Assembly: GCA_937907395.1 (NCBI GenBank) | Contig: CALCII010000011.1 | Location: forward strand, 248,001 to 312,000 | Direction of reading: 5' to 3' | Origin: an uncultured Chitinophagaceae bacterium | GTDB taxonomy: Bacteria > Bacteroidota > Bacteroidia > Chitinophagales > Chitinophagaceae | DNA length: 64,000 nucleotides | Shown: positions 17,402 through 25,615 of the stretch, in pieces | Layout of the letters: every line of letters starts with the position of its first letter | Position numbering within the stretch: position 1 is the stretch's first letter | The notes under the pieces: generated by a model | Told to the model about the DNA's origin: nothing | The model's input: the letters and a program-made list of their open reading frames with translations, nothing else | The model's database searches: none | Position numbers and translations under genes: made by a program

Positions 17402-17690
17402 GATGATTTGGTTTATTGGTTTTACTGTTCATTCTGATTCTTTACTGGAATCATTAAAAACAGGATGATACAACTCAGATTTCAAGGATGCGGTACTAAA
17501 GGCAGATAATCAAGGGGGCAGATATAAATTCTGTTTAACGATTTTGGTCCAACAAAAGTAAACCACATCACAAAACATTTAAATGATACTGCTTAAACAT
17601 ATAGATGAATTATCTCAAAATAAAGTAATAAAGCATATTTAACTAAGTATTATCATGTACATATTGTTATCGACGATGTTGTTGATAAAA
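17402..17690. other. AT-rich intergenic region
   Basis: About 290 bases with no reading frame of note. It separates the regulator's upstream side from the terminator of the SurA-like gene and presumably holds the regulator promoter; no clear -33/-7 pair was recognised. Confidence 0.4.
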
Positions 17691-17719
17691 AAAATCCGGG
17701 ACTTAAGTCCCGGATTTTT
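17691..17719 (-). terminator. Terminator of the SurA-like gene
   Basis: AAATCCGGGACTT (17693-17705) and its exact complement AAGTCCCGGATTT form a perfect 26-bp palindrome, flanked by A and T runs on both sides. It lies about 20 bases beyond the stop at 17738 and works in either direction. Confidence 0.85.
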
Positions 17720-17737
17720 ATACTATAAAATATCTCT

Positions 17738-19105
17738 TTATCTGTTTTCTGGTTGTGGCAGAAAAATCTTCAACTGATCACAAGATTGATATTCCTGATC
17801 AATCTGTAAATAAAAGTTTTTTGCATTTTTCATAAACCAGTTTTGCAGGTAGTGCTCTTTCTTTTCTTCTAAGGCCCTTGTTGCCAGTTTACTGTAATCA
17901 TCCTTCATGTTCTCACGGTGCGGTTCTGTACGTGAAATCAGGTAGATCATACGAACTCCTTTTTTATTTCTTTCATCAGTGAAAACGGCAGGTGCAGAGT
18001 ATTGACCGGGCTTCAGAACGTCCAGCAGAGGAACGATATCTTTTTCCAGCTGATCAATGGTGAGTACAGAAGATCCATCGGCACCGGTTTTGCGTCCGCC
18101 TGTGAATTTGGAACCCTCCTCATCAGAGAATTTGCTTACTGCTTCACCAAATGTGATAGTACCGGCAATAAGCTTGGACCGAACGGTATCAAGCCTGTTC
18201 ACTGCATTACGAATATCCTCTTCTGTAATACGGGGTACTTTCAGGATGTGGCGAACGGTAACTTCTTCGCCATTGCGGGAAACACATTGGATGATATGGT
18301 AACCAAATTTTGATTTGATAACTCTTGACACCTGGCCTTCCTTTAAGCTCATCGCCGTGTTGAAGAAAGTAGGGTCCCACTGTTTATCATTGCGGTTGAG
18401 TACATACATACCACCGTTTTGCTTACTGCCTGGGTCATCGGTATATAAAGAAGCTAAAGTTTCAAATTTCTTTTCACCCGATTCAACCATCCGTTTGTAC
18501 TCTTTCAGTTCTTCCTGTGCATACTCTTCCATTTCACGGCCGGCTTTCGGATAAATTACAATTTCACCCATTTCCAGTTCTGTTTCGTAAAAATTAAGGC
18601 TGTCTTTAGGAATGCGATCGTAGAATGCTTTTACTTCTGTGGGTGTGATCTTTATATTTTCTACGATTTTGTACCTCATCGCAGAGGCCAGCTTTCCTTC
18701 ACGTATAGGTTCTCTCATTTCTTCACGGAACTGGTAAATGGTTTTACCTGTGATTTGTTCAATCACTTCTTTTGAACCGTATTGCTGAATAAAATAACGG
18801 ATACGGTTTTCGATATCTGCCTCTACTTCATCGTCGCTTACAGGCAATGAATCCTTCTGCGCCTGTAATGCCAGCATCTTATTCATGACCAGTTGATTCA
18901 TGAGGTAACAATGAGCATTAGGAGGAAGATCCACTTCCTGCCTGCGTGCATCGGCAAGTTGGTTGTCGATATCTGTTTTAAGAATAATGCGGTCGCCTAC
19001 AACACCTACAATTTTATCGGCTACGATTTTTTTGGGTTGTGCAAAGGCAATGGTAGAAAACAGCAGGGCTGTTGCTAAAAGAAAAAATTTATTAGTGCTA
19101 AACAT
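17738..19105 (-). CDS. SurA-like periplasmic peptidyl-prolyl isomerase
   Basis: 455 residues from ATG 19105 (the frame can start at a TTG three codons earlier). A signal peptide (FFLLATALLFSTIAFAQ) leads into a SurA N-terminal chaperone domain (DKIVGVVGDRIILKTDIDNQL, MNQLVMNKMLALQAQKD). Two parvulin-type domains follow, near residues 175-280 and 285-395; GGMYVLNRND, FGYHIIQCVSR and VRHILKVPRIT are visible. SurA helps outer-membrane beta-barrel proteins fold in the periplasm. It follows infB on the same strand but is separated from it by a hairpin. Confidence 0.88.
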   Translation of the reverse strand: MFSTNKFFLLATALLFSTIAFAQPKKIVADKIVGVVGDRIILKTDIDNQLADARRQEVDLPPNAHCYLMNQLVMNKMLALQAQKDSLPVSDDEVEADIENRIRYFIQQYGSKEVIEQITGKTIYQFREEMREPIREGKLASAMRYKIVENIKITPTEVKAFYDRIPKDSLNFYETELEMGEIVIYPKAGREMEEYAQEELKEYKRMVESGEKKFETLASLYTDDPGSKQNGGMYVLNRNDKQWDPTFFNTAMSLKEGQVSRVIKSKFGYHIIQCVSRNGEEVTVRHILKVPRITEEDIRNAVNRLDTVRSKLIAGTITFGEAVSKFSDEEGSKFTGGRKTGADGSSVLTIDQLEKDIVPLLDVLKPGQYSAPAVFTDERNKKGVRMIYLISRTEPHRENMKDDYSKLATRALEEKKEHYLQNWFMKNAKNFYLQIDQEYQSCDQLKIFLPQPENR

Positions 19106-19122
19106 GTTCTTCAAAAATATTA

Positions 19123-19151
19123 GAGAAGACTGTACAATTGTGCAGTCTTCT
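19123..19151 (-). terminator. Hairpin between infB and the SurA-like gene
   Basis: AGAAGACTG and CAGTCTTCT flank a central ACAATTGT, giving an almost perfect palindrome with one mismatched pair. On the minus strand it is followed by CTAATATTTTTG. It is the likely end of the rimP-nusA-infB transcript, though the T-run is imperfect. Confidence 0.65.
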
Positions 19152-19179
19152 CCGATTTAACATTCTCTTATCCGATGGA

Positions 19180-22008
19180 TCAGAGTGTGCGTTTTACTTC
19201 TTCCTGTTCAAAAGCAACTACTGTATCACCTACGTTGATATCGCTGAAGTTTTTGATGGTAAGCCCGCATTCCATATTGCTGAGTACTTCTTTTACATCG
19301 TCTTTGAAACGTTTTAAGCTTCCCAGCTCAGCAAAAGCTCCTTCCTGGCGTGGGTAAATCAATACACCATCACGGAAGAGGCGAACTTTCGCATCACGCT
19401 TCATCTTACCATCTGTTACAAAACAACCGGCAACTGTAGCTTTATCAAACTTGTACACTTCACGGATTTCAACGGTAGCCACCTCTTTCTCGTTGATTTT
19501 TGGTTCAAGCAACCCTTCCATTGCACTCTTCACTTCTTCAATAGCGTTGTAGATGATGGAGTAGTTCTTGATCTGAACGCCTTCCTGCTCTGCCAGGCGG
19601 GCTGCCTGTTGAGAAGGACGTACGTTAAAGCCAATCAGGATCGCATCAGATGCGCTGGCCAATGTAACATCGGCTTCAGATATCTGACCTACAGCACGGT
19701 GTACCACATTCACGGCAATTTCTTCGGTAGAAAGTTTTTGCAATGAATCGGTAAGGGCTTCCACAGAACCATCCACGTCACCTTTGATGATGAGGTTCAG
19801 TTCTTTGAAGTTGCCCAGTGCCAAACGACGGCCAATTTCATCGAGTGTGATATGTTTCTTCGTACGGATACCTTGTTCACGTAAGATCTGTGCACGGCGG
19901 TTGGCAATATCTTTTGCTTCTGATTCGTCTTCGTATACTTTGAATTTCTCACCGGCTTGTGGTGCACCATTCAAGCCCAGGATTTGAACTGGTGTTGATG
20001 GACCTGCTGTTTCAATCCGCTGATTACGTTCGTTGAACATCGCTTTCACACGGCCATAGTATTGTCCGCTCACCACCAGGTCGCCTTGTTCAAGCGTACC
20101 ATTTTGCACAAGCATGGTAGCAACATAGCCACGTCCTTTATCCAGTGACGCTTCAATGATGGAACCAGAACCTTCCCTGTCCGGGTTGGCTTTCAGATCC
20201 AGCAGTTCGGCTTCGAGTAATATTTTTTCCAGCAGTTTGTCTACGTTCAATCCTTTCTTGGCAGAGATTTCCTGGCTTTGGTATTTACCACCCCATTCTT
20301 CCACCAATAAGTTCATTTGAGATAATTGTTCGTAGATCTTCTGCGGATTGGCTCCTTCCTTATCAATTTTGTTGATTGCAAAAATCATGGGAACACCGGC
20401 AGCCTGTGCGTGGCTGATGGCTTCTTTTGTTTGAGGCATCACGGCATCATCGGCCGCCACTACGATCACTGCAATATCTGTTACTTTGGCACCACGGGCA
20501 CGCATAGCCGTAAACGCTTCGTGACCCGGTGTATCAAGGAATGTGATTTTTTTGCCGTTAGCGGTTTTTACTTCGTAAGCGCCAATGTGCTGGGTGATAC
20601 CACCTGCCTCACCTGATACTACGTTTGCTTTACGCACATAGTCGAGCAAAGAGGTTTTACCATGGTCAACGTGACCCATGATGGTAACAATAGGAGCACG
20701 TGAAACCAGTTCTGCTTCATCATCGGCCACTTCTTCTTCTTCCATCTCGGCCTGTTTTTCCATGTCGATGAATTCAACCTTGTAGCCAAATTCACCTGCC
20801 ACCAGTTCAATTACTTCCGCATCAAGACGTTGGTTGATAGATACCATCAAACCCAATCCGAAACATTTAGCAACCACTTCTGTTGGAGTGGCATCCATCA
20901 GGCTGGCCAGTTCGCTGGCGCTGATGAATTCTGTTACCTGCAGTACATTGCTCTCTTCGTTACCCGAAGCATGTTCGGCCATTTCTTCACGCTTAAGCTT
21001 ACGGTATTTGGCTTTGAGGCTTTTTCCTCGTCCGCCGGCACCGCTGAGTTTGGCTTGCGTTTCTCTGAGTTTTTCCTGTATTTCTTTTTCGTCGATTACT
21101 TTATCCTCACGGCGTGGTGCTTTGTTGCCTCCTCCGTGGTGTTGACGGTTTCCGTGTCCACCTCTGTTATGTCCGCCTTGTCCCTGTCCTTGTCCGCCCT
21201 GGCGTCTGTCATCAATCGCAGGCTGACTTCCTTTCTTATCAATCGGAATACGCTTGCGTTTCCTTTTTTCTTTATCTACTGCAGGTTTCGGACGGGTTTC
21301 GGGATTTACCGGAAGTTCAATTTTTCCAAGGATTTTGGGTCCTTCCAGTACTTCGGCTTTGATATTTTCAATCACCACTTCCTGTTCTTCTTCGGGCTGA
21401 GGAGCTACTTTCACTTCCTCTTCTTTTGGAGCTGCCACAGGAGCGGGTTCAGCTACAGGAGCGGGTTCTTCTTCTTTTTTCTTCACCACCTTTTTGGGTC
21501 GGGTGGAAGATTCAATTTTATCAAGGTCAATTTTGGTAACGATCTTGGGCCCTTCAATTTCGGGAGCTTCTACTTTTACCACATCTGGTTTAACCGCTTC
21601 TTCAACAGGAGCCGGAGCAACGGGTGCCACTTCTTCAACAGGAGCCGGAGCAACAGGTGCCGCTTCTTCAACAGGAGCCGGAGCTGGTTCTGCAACTACG
21701 GGTGCTTCTTCTTTAGGAGCAGCTTTCTTCACTTCTTTTTTGAAAGAGACTTCTTCCTCTTCTTTTTTCTTTCTGGCTTCGCCTAATCCTCCTTTCGGAA
21801 TTTCGATCTGGTCGCTTTTTGCTTTTGCCAGTTTATCAGAAGAAAACTCGGCCTGGAGGGCACGATACATATCATCTGAAAGTTTGGAAGTGGGTTTCAG
21901 GTCGTCCCGGTTAAATCCTTTGCTCGCCAAAAATTCAATAAGGGTGTCTTTACCAATATTAAACTCTTTGGCAGCGGCCATTAAACGTGGTGTGTTACTA
22001 TCAGACAT
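19180..22008 (-). CDS. infB: Translation initiation factor IF-2
   Basis: 942 residues. IF-2 is the GTPase that places initiator tRNA on the 30S subunit. It opens with an IF2 N-terminal domain (LMAAAKEFNIGKDTLIEFLASKGF). About 200 residues of Pro-Ala-Glu-Val-rich linker follow, with recurring APAPVEE units, then a Gly/His/Gln-rich basic patch. The G domain shows IMGHVDHGKTSLLDYVRK (G1), DTPGHEAF (G3) and NKID (G4). Domains II to IV follow. The gene is 60 bases after nusA, in the standard rimP-nusA-infB order. Confidence 0.98.
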   Translation of the reverse strand: MSDSNTPRLMAAAKEFNIGKDTLIEFLASKGFNRDDLKPTSKLSDDMYRALQAEFSSDKLAKAKSDQIEIPKGGLGEARKKKEEEEVSFKKEVKKAAPKEEAPVVAEPAPAPVEEAAPVAPAPVEEVAPVAPAPVEEAVKPDVVKVEAPEIEGPKIVTKIDLDKIESSTRPKKVVKKKEEEPAPVAEPAPVAAPKEEEVKVAPQPEEEQEVVIENIKAEVLEGPKILGKIELPVNPETRPKPAVDKEKRKRKRIPIDKKGSQPAIDDRRQGGQGQGQGGHNRGGHGNRQHHGGGNKAPRREDKVIDEKEIQEKLRETQAKLSGAGGRGKSLKAKYRKLKREEMAEHASGNEESNVLQVTEFISASELASLMDATPTEVVAKCFGLGLMVSINQRLDAEVIELVAGEFGYKVEFIDMEKQAEMEEEEVADDEAELVSRAPIVTIMGHVDHGKTSLLDYVRKANVVSGEAGGITQHIGAYEVKTANGKKITFLDTPGHEAFTAMRARGAKVTDIAVIVVAADDAVMPQTKEAISHAQAAGVPMIFAINKIDKEGANPQKIYEQLSQMNLLVEEWGGKYQSQEISAKKGLNVDKLLEKILLEAELLDLKANPDREGSGSIIEASLDKGRGYVATMLVQNGTLEQGDLVVSGQYYGRVKAMFNERNQRIETAGPSTPVQILGLNGAPQAGEKFKVYEDESEAKDIANRRAQILREQGIRTKKHITLDEIGRRLALGNFKELNLIIKGDVDGSVEALTDSLQKLSTEEIAVNVVHRAVGQISEADVTLASASDAILIGFNVRPSQQAARLAEQEGVQIKNYSIIYNAIEEVKSAMEGLLEPKINEKEVATVEIREVYKFDKATVAGCFVTDGKMKRDAKVRLFRDGVLIYPRQEGAFAELGSLKRFKDDVKEVLSNMECGLTIKNFSDINVGDTVVAFEQEEVKRTL

Positions 22009-22068
22009 TCAGTTCTTTTAAGTTATCGTATAAATTCTATCATAATCCGGGAACAGGCATGAAGGCTG

Positions 22069-23316
22069 TTATTCCCGGTCAAATTCTTCTTTCAATACAC
22101 GGCGTACTTCATCGATGGTTTCTTTTTCCAGATCAGAACGGCGCACCAGTTCTTCTGTGGTTAACTCTAAAACGCTCCTGGCTGTATCGCAACCAATGCG
22201 TTTGAGTTCATCAATCACCCAACCATCAATTTCATCTGTAAATTCATCGAGATCGATATCAAATTCATTTTGTTCTTCTTCACTGTCTCTGTAAACATCA
22301 ATTTCAAAGCCGGTTAATTCGCAGGCCAGTTTAATGTTTACACCTCGCTTACCAATGGCAAGAGAAACCTGGTCTGGTTTGAGGTATACTTCTGCGTGTT
22401 TCTTATCCTGATCAATATCCATGCTGGTAATTTTAGCAGGAGTAAGTGAACGCTGGATGAGCAGGTTGATGTTGTTGGTAAAGTTGATAACGTCGATGTT
22501 TTCATTCTTCAGTTCACGAACGATTCCGTGGATGCGGCTACCTTTCATACCTACGCAGGCACCAACGGGATCGATACGATCGTCATAGCTTTCCACAGCA
22601 ACTTTTGCTCTTTCGCCGGGTTCCCGAACAATTTTTTTGATCACGATCAAACCGTCGAAGATTTCAGGCACCTCAATTTCCAGCAATTTGGCAAGGAAAG
22701 TGGGGCTGGTACGTGAAAGAATAATAACAGGCGTATTATTTTTTAATTCCACCTTCTTGATAACGGCACGGATATTTTCTCCTTTTTTGAAATAATCCTG
22801 GGGGATTTGTTCGCTTTTAGGGAGAATCAGTTCATTTCCTTCTTCGTCAAGCAGGAGTACTTCCTTTTTCCACACCTGGTAAACTTCTGCACTGAGAATT
22901 TCACCAATGCGGTCGCCATATTTTTTAACCAGTACATTCTTTTTAAGATCCATGATACGGCTGGCCAGTGTTTGCTTGGCAGCAAGGATGGCACGGCGAC
23001 CGAAATCATGAATATCAACATCTTCATAAAGATCTTCACCCACTTCATAGTCGGGTTCAAGTTTCACAGCTTCGCTGTAGGCAATCTGAGCCAAAGGATC
23101 TTCCACCTGTCCATCTTCCACGATGGTACGGCGACGCATGATTTCCAGGTCACCTTTTTCGGTGTTTACAATCACATCAAAATTTTCATCGCTTCCGTAT
23201 TTTTTACGGAGTAATGTTTTGAACACATCTTCCAGCACCTTCATCATGGTGGGGCGGTCTATATTTTCCGCATCCTTAAACTCCTGGAAACTTTCAATGA
23301 GGTTGATACTTGCCAT
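22069..23316 (-). CDS. nusA: Transcription termination/antitermination protein NusA
   Basis: 415 residues, the short Bacteroidota form. An N-terminal RNA-polymerase-binding domain is followed by S1 (GDRIGEILSAEVYQVWKKEV) and two KH domains: DPVGACVGMKGSRIHGIVREL and, later, AIGKRGVNIKLACELTGFEI. The C-terminus is an acidic helical tail ending in a helix-hairpin-helix-like segment (ELKRIGCDTARSVLELTTEELVRR). NusA modulates pausing and termination. It lies 51 bases after rimP and 60 before infB. Confidence 0.97.
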   Translation of the reverse strand: MASINLIESFQEFKDAENIDRPTMMKVLEDVFKTLLRKKYGSDENFDVIVNTEKGDLEIMRRRTIVEDGQVEDPLAQIAYSEAVKLEPDYEVGEDLYEDVDIHDFGRRAILAAKQTLASRIMDLKKNVLVKKYGDRIGEILSAEVYQVWKKEVLLLDEEGNELILPKSEQIPQDYFKKGENIRAVIKKVELKNNTPVIILSRTSPTFLAKLLEIEVPEIFDGLIVIKKIVREPGERAKVAVESYDDRIDPVGACVGMKGSRIHGIVRELKNENIDVINFTNNINLLIQRSLTPAKITSMDIDQDKKHAEVYLKPDQVSLAIGKRGVNIKLACELTGFEIDVYRDSEEEQNEFDIDLDEFTDEIDGWVIDELKRIGCDTARSVLELTTEELVRRSDLEKETIDEVRRVLKEEFDRE

Positions 23317-23367
23317 AATATGGTTTTTTTACTGCCGATCATTTACGCTACTGCGCAACTGAATCGA

Positions 23368-23835
23368 TTAAAATACAATTTGAATTTTTGTTGATTTAAT
23401 TTGATCTGTTATAAATGTATGTTGTACAATTTCCTGTTTCTTTCCCTTGCCTTTGGTTTCTTCCACCACAATTTCATCGCCGGCAGCAAGGAGTTTGCCG
23501 TTTACTTTACGGCCATCTTTTAAGATCACTTCAACATCACGGCCAATGTTTTTCTGGTACTGGCGGGTAAGCTTGAGCGGCTCGTCCAGTCCGGGAGATG
23601 ATACTTCCAGTGCAAACTCACCGGGAGGGAACAATCCTGCTTCTTCAATTTGTTTGTAGAGGGCCCGGTTTAAAGCAACACATCGATTGAGCGAAACGCC
23701 CTGATCGGCATCCAGTAAAACCTGGATACTATTGCCCGGCTTCAATTTCACTTCCACCAGGAAGTAACCTGCTTCGTCACGGATCAGATCTTCTGCAAAC
23801 CGGAGGATCCGTTCTTTTTTTTGTTCAATGGTCAT
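23368..23835 (-). CDS. rimP: Ribosome maturation factor RimP
   Basis: 155 residues, family length. RimP assists assembly of the 30S subunit. ISSPGLDEPLK-like sequence is present as EVSSPGLDEPLKLTRQYQKN, the family hallmark, and VLLDADQGVSLNRCVALNRAL belongs to the N-terminal domain. It is the first gene of the rimP-nusA-infB operon. A 10-bp hairpin lies 15 bases before its ATG. Confidence 0.94.
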   Translation of the reverse strand: MTIEQKKERILRFAEDLIRDEAGYFLVEVKLKPGNSIQVLLDADQGVSLNRCVALNRALYKQIEEAGLFPPGEFALEVSSPGLDEPLKLTRQYQKNIGRDVEVILKDGRKVNGKLLAAGDEIVVEETKGKGKKQEIVQHTFITDQIKSTKIQIVF

Positions 23836-23849
23836 GTAGTGATAATAAA

Positions 23850-23874
23850 GAAGGGAACGATCTCCGTTCCCTTC
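23850..23874 (-). promoter_or_regulatory. Leader hairpin before rimP-nusA-infB
   Basis: On the minus strand GAAGGGAACG, loop GAGAT, CGTTCCCTTC form a perfect 10-bp stem, followed by TTTATTAT. It lies between the predicted transcription start near 23888 and the rimP ATG at 23835. The neighbour on the other side is divergent, so it is unlikely to be a terminator for an upstream gene. It may be an attenuator or a binding site controlling the operon. Confidence 0.55.
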
Positions 23875-23893
23875 ACTTGTCTTTTTCCGAATG

Positions 23894-23925
23894 CAAAAGT
23901 ACAGGAATCAGAGCGATCTGTGAAA
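23894..23925 (-). promoter_or_regulatory. Probable promoter of rimP-nusA-infB
   Basis: TACTTTTG on the minus strand (23901-23894) matches TAnnTTTG; TTTC (23925-23922) lies 20 bases upstream as a near-consensus -33 box. Confidence 0.45.
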
Positions 23926-23989
23926 TCTTTTTCAGTAAGAAGCGGGAAAGTTTAAAAGGTCCTTCACAAAAAGGGAGAGAACAATCGTA

Positions 23990-23997
23990 TACTTTTG
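23990..23997 (+). promoter_or_regulatory. -7 promoter box of the DUF4834-like gene
   Basis: TACTTTTG lies only 4 bases before the ATG at 24002, so the transcript would be leaderless or nearly so. No TTTG was found at the -33 distance. Confidence 0.4.
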
Positions 23998-24001
23998 CAC
24001 C

Positions 24002-24226
24002 ATGTTACGTTATTTACTGATAGGACTTGCTATTTGGTTTTTATACCGTTTCATTTTCAATTTTGTGGTTCCTGTGAGCAGGGCCACAGCCGATATGAAA
24101 CGCAAAATGAATGAATTTCAACAGCAAATGCAAAGCCGCAATGTTCCCCCGCAAGCCGAACCAGAGCCACAGGCTGCACCCAAAACCAAATCTGGTGAAT
24201 ACATTGATTTTGAAGAAGTAAAGTAA
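24002..24226 (+). CDS. Small membrane protein, DUF4834-like
   Basis: 74 residues. One N-terminal membrane helix (MLRYLLIGLAIWFLYRFIFNF) is followed by a short basic amphipathic segment and a Pro/Gln-rich tail. It ends SGEYIDFEEVK, a closing pattern of the DUF4834 proteins of Bacteroidota. Function is unknown. It is divergent from rimP and lies directly upstream of a tRNA gene. Family assignment is from memory of the length and end motif. Confidence 0.7.
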   Translation: MLRYLLIGLAIWFLYRFIFNFVVPVSRATADMKRKMNEFQQQMQSRNVPPQAEPEPQAAPKTKSGEYIDFEEVK

Positions 24227-24290
24227 GGAGCCGGTTTCCATGAATATTTTAATGGGAAAGAATTCTGTAAAAAGGAACAGGTGATTTCTC

Positions 24291-24298
24291 TATCTTTG
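24291..24298 (+). promoter_or_regulatory. -7 promoter box of the tRNA with CAT anticodon
   Basis: TATCTTTG matches TAnnTTTG and lies 17 bases before the tRNA 5' end. The -33 region is poor. Confidence 0.5.
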
Positions 24299-24315
24299 CC
24301 CCCGCCCAAAAGGCC

Positions 24316-24389
24316 GGATCCTTAGCTCAGTCGGTTAGAGCATCTGACTCATAATCAGAGGGTCGTAGGTTCAAATCCTACAGGATCCA
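24316..24389 (+). tRNA. tRNA with CAT anticodon (elongator Met or lysidine Ile)
   Basis: 74 bases. Acceptor GGATCCT pairs with AGGATCC, discriminator A. The D arm is GCTC/GAGC, the anticodon stem TCTGA/TCAGA with loop CTCATAA (anticodon CAT), the T arm GTAGG-TTCAAAT-CCTAC. CCA is not encoded. It is not the initiator, which would have three G-C pairs in the anticodon stem and a mismatched first pair. Met or Ile charging cannot be settled by eye. Interrupted partial copies of its 3' end follow it. Confidence 0.92.
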
Positions 24390-24436
24390 CGAAAAATTGA
24401 GATCTTTTCAGGTATTGGAGGCTACAAAGTCGTAGG

Positions 24437-24477
24437 CCGAGACGCTTTGGTCTCGGTGCCGGCCGCAAGCGTCGGCA
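24437..24477 (+). mobile_element. Palindromic hairpin element inside tRNA fragment 1
   Basis: 41 bases made of two hairpins: CCGAGAC/GTCTCGG around GCTTTG, then TGCCGGC/GTCGGCA around CGCAAGC. It sits between the G and TTC of the tRNA T arm. The loop pattern C-N-N-AAGC inside GAC...GTC is shared with the elements at 24545 and 27243. It is REP-like in size and shape, but no transposase is nearby. Confidence 0.75.
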
Positions 24478-24544
24478 TTCAAATCCTACAGGATCCACGA
24501 AAAATTGAGATCTTTTCAGGTATTGGAGGCTACAAAGTCGTAGG

Positions 24545-24613
24545 CCGAGACGCTTTGGTCTCGGTGCCGGCCGCAAGCGTCGGCTTGAAAATTCCGACCA
24601 TAAGCGTCGGAAA
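24545..24613 (+). mobile_element. Palindromic hairpin element inside tRNA fragment 2
   Basis: 69 bases. The first 40 are identical to the element at 24437. A third hairpin follows: TTCCGAC (24592-24598), loop CATAAGC, GTCGGAA (24606-24612), of the same GAC-CNNAAGC-GTC design. The position within the tRNA T-arm sequence is the same as in copy 1. Confidence 0.75.
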
Positions 24614-24729
24614 TTCAAATCCTACAGGATCCACGAGAAAATGCCGGTAAGACTGGAAGATGGGATTTTCAATTTTCGAGCCTCCCGTTTGCCTGCTTCC
24701 CGGCTTTATTATTAAAATTCGCTTTAACC

Positions 24730-24758
24730 TTTGCTTAACCGATAAGCAAATACATTTG
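24730..24758 (+). promoter_or_regulatory. Probable promoter of the beta-barrel gene
   Basis: TTTG (24730-24733), 17 bases, then TACATTTG (24751-24758), a full match to the Bacteroidota -33/-7 boxes with slightly short spacing. The ATG follows 11 bases later. Confidence 0.5.
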
Positions 24759-24769
24759 TCCTTATAATT

Positions 24770-25513
24770 ATGAAGAAAATAGCACTGTTTATGTTGCTGG
24801 CTGTTACGGTTGTTTCGTCACAAGCCCAGGAAACTGAAAAAAAGAAAAAGAAAGATTGGTCAAAAGTGAATATTTCCAATCGCCCGAAAGACCACCTTAT
24901 GTTCCAGGTGGGTAGTTTAAGCTGGTCGCAAAAACCGGATTCCATTACTACCAAAGGGTTTTCCCGTTCTATGAATTTTTATTTCATGTTTGATTTCCCT
25001 TTCAAAACAGATCCCCGTTTCAGCGTAGGTATGGGAGTTGGTTTTGGGAGCGACAATATGATGTTTGATAAAAGTGCAGGCAGAGACCTGAACATTATCA
25101 AAAGCACAGGTATTACGTTTAATAAAAACACGGGCAAAGATTCCACTATCCGTTATCGGAGTATAAAACTTCAAACGGCTTACCTGGAAGCTCCGGTTGA
25201 ACTCCGTTTTATGAACAACCCGGCAGATCCCGGTAAAAGCTGGAAGTTTGCCATAGGTGTGAAAGTAGGAACAATGATTTCTGCGGTTGACAAAACCCGT
25301 TACCAGGTTGATGCAAACGGGAATACAGCCTATACATCCAAGGAAAAAGACAAGAAGAATTTCAATGGGCTTCGTTTAGCGGCATCGGCCCGTATTGGTT
25401 ATGGAAATTTTGCTTTGTTTGGCCAGTACCAGGTAAACGATTTTATAAAAGAAGGACGTGGACCTTCCCAGGTTCATCCATTAACAATTGGCCTTACTGT
25501 TACGGGATTATAA
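24770..25513 (+). CDS. Outer-membrane beta-barrel protein (PorT-like)
   Basis: 247 residues. The signal peptide (MKKIALFMLLAVTVVSSQAQ) is followed by a Lys-rich stretch (EKKKKKDW), then alternating strands with aromatic ends typical of an eight-stranded barrel (FSVGMGVGFGSDNM, YLEAPVELRFMNN, LRLAASARIGYGNFALFGQYQV, LTIGLTVTGL). YLEAPVELRF is a motif common in the PorT/outer-membrane beta-barrel family of Bacteroidota. Role unknown; PorT itself belongs to type IX secretion, but membership is not shown here. Confidence 0.8.
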   Translation: MKKIALFMLLAVTVVSSQAQETEKKKKKDWSKVNISNRPKDHLMFQVGSLSWSQKPDSITTKGFSRSMNFYFMFDFPFKTDPRFSVGMGVGFGSDNMMFDKSAGRDLNIIKSTGITFNKNTGKDSTIRYRSIKLQTAYLEAPVELRFMNNPADPGKSWKFAIGVKVGTMISAVDKTRYQVDANGNTAYTSKEKDKKNFNGLRLAASARIGYGNFALFGQYQVNDFIKEGRGPSQVHPLTIGLTVTGL

Positions 25514-25537
25514 TGACCGTATTAAAAGAATACAATC

Positions 25538-25567
25538 AGGCGGATGGAATCTCATCCGCCTTTTTTA
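25538..25567 (+). terminator. Terminator of the beta-barrel gene
   Basis: AGGCGGATG (25538-25546) and CATCCGCCT (25553-25561) with a six-base loop, followed by a run of T, 25 bases after the stop. Confidence 0.9.
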
Positions 25568-25596
25568 TTGCAGCGCCAACATCTTCATTAATTTTG
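25567..25596 (+). promoter_or_regulatory. Probable promoter of hflX
   Basis: TAATTTTG (25589-25596) matches TAnnTTTG; ATTG (25567-25570) lies 18 bases upstream. The GTG start of hflX is at 25616. Confidence 0.4.
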
Positions 25597-25615
25597 AACT
25601 TCTGAATTAAAACAA

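Larger units (their letters stand above)
24429..24636 (+). repeat. Two interrupted partial copies of the tRNA 3' end
   Basis: Each copy starts GTCGTAGG (24429-24436 and 24537-24544), the 5' side of the tRNA T arm. Each resumes after a palindromic insert with TTCAAATCCTACAGGATCC and ACGA (from 24478 and from 24614). Together the parts rebuild the tRNA 3' end without its 5' half. An identical ~40-base spacer separates the intact tRNA from copy 1 and copy 1 from copy 2, so the first period is exactly 108 bases. The second insert is longer, making the second period 136. The copies cannot fold as tRNAs. Confidence 0.88.

Noticed and set aside
20830..21786. 318-codon open frame on the plus strand
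   Set aside because: Antisense to the Pro/Ala/Glu-rich linker of infB; its Phe/Ser-rich repeats mirror that linker.
24355..24650. Open frames on both strands across the tRNA fragments
   Set aside because: They arise from the duplicated tRNA ends and palindromes; the repeated peptide is a by-product of the repeats.
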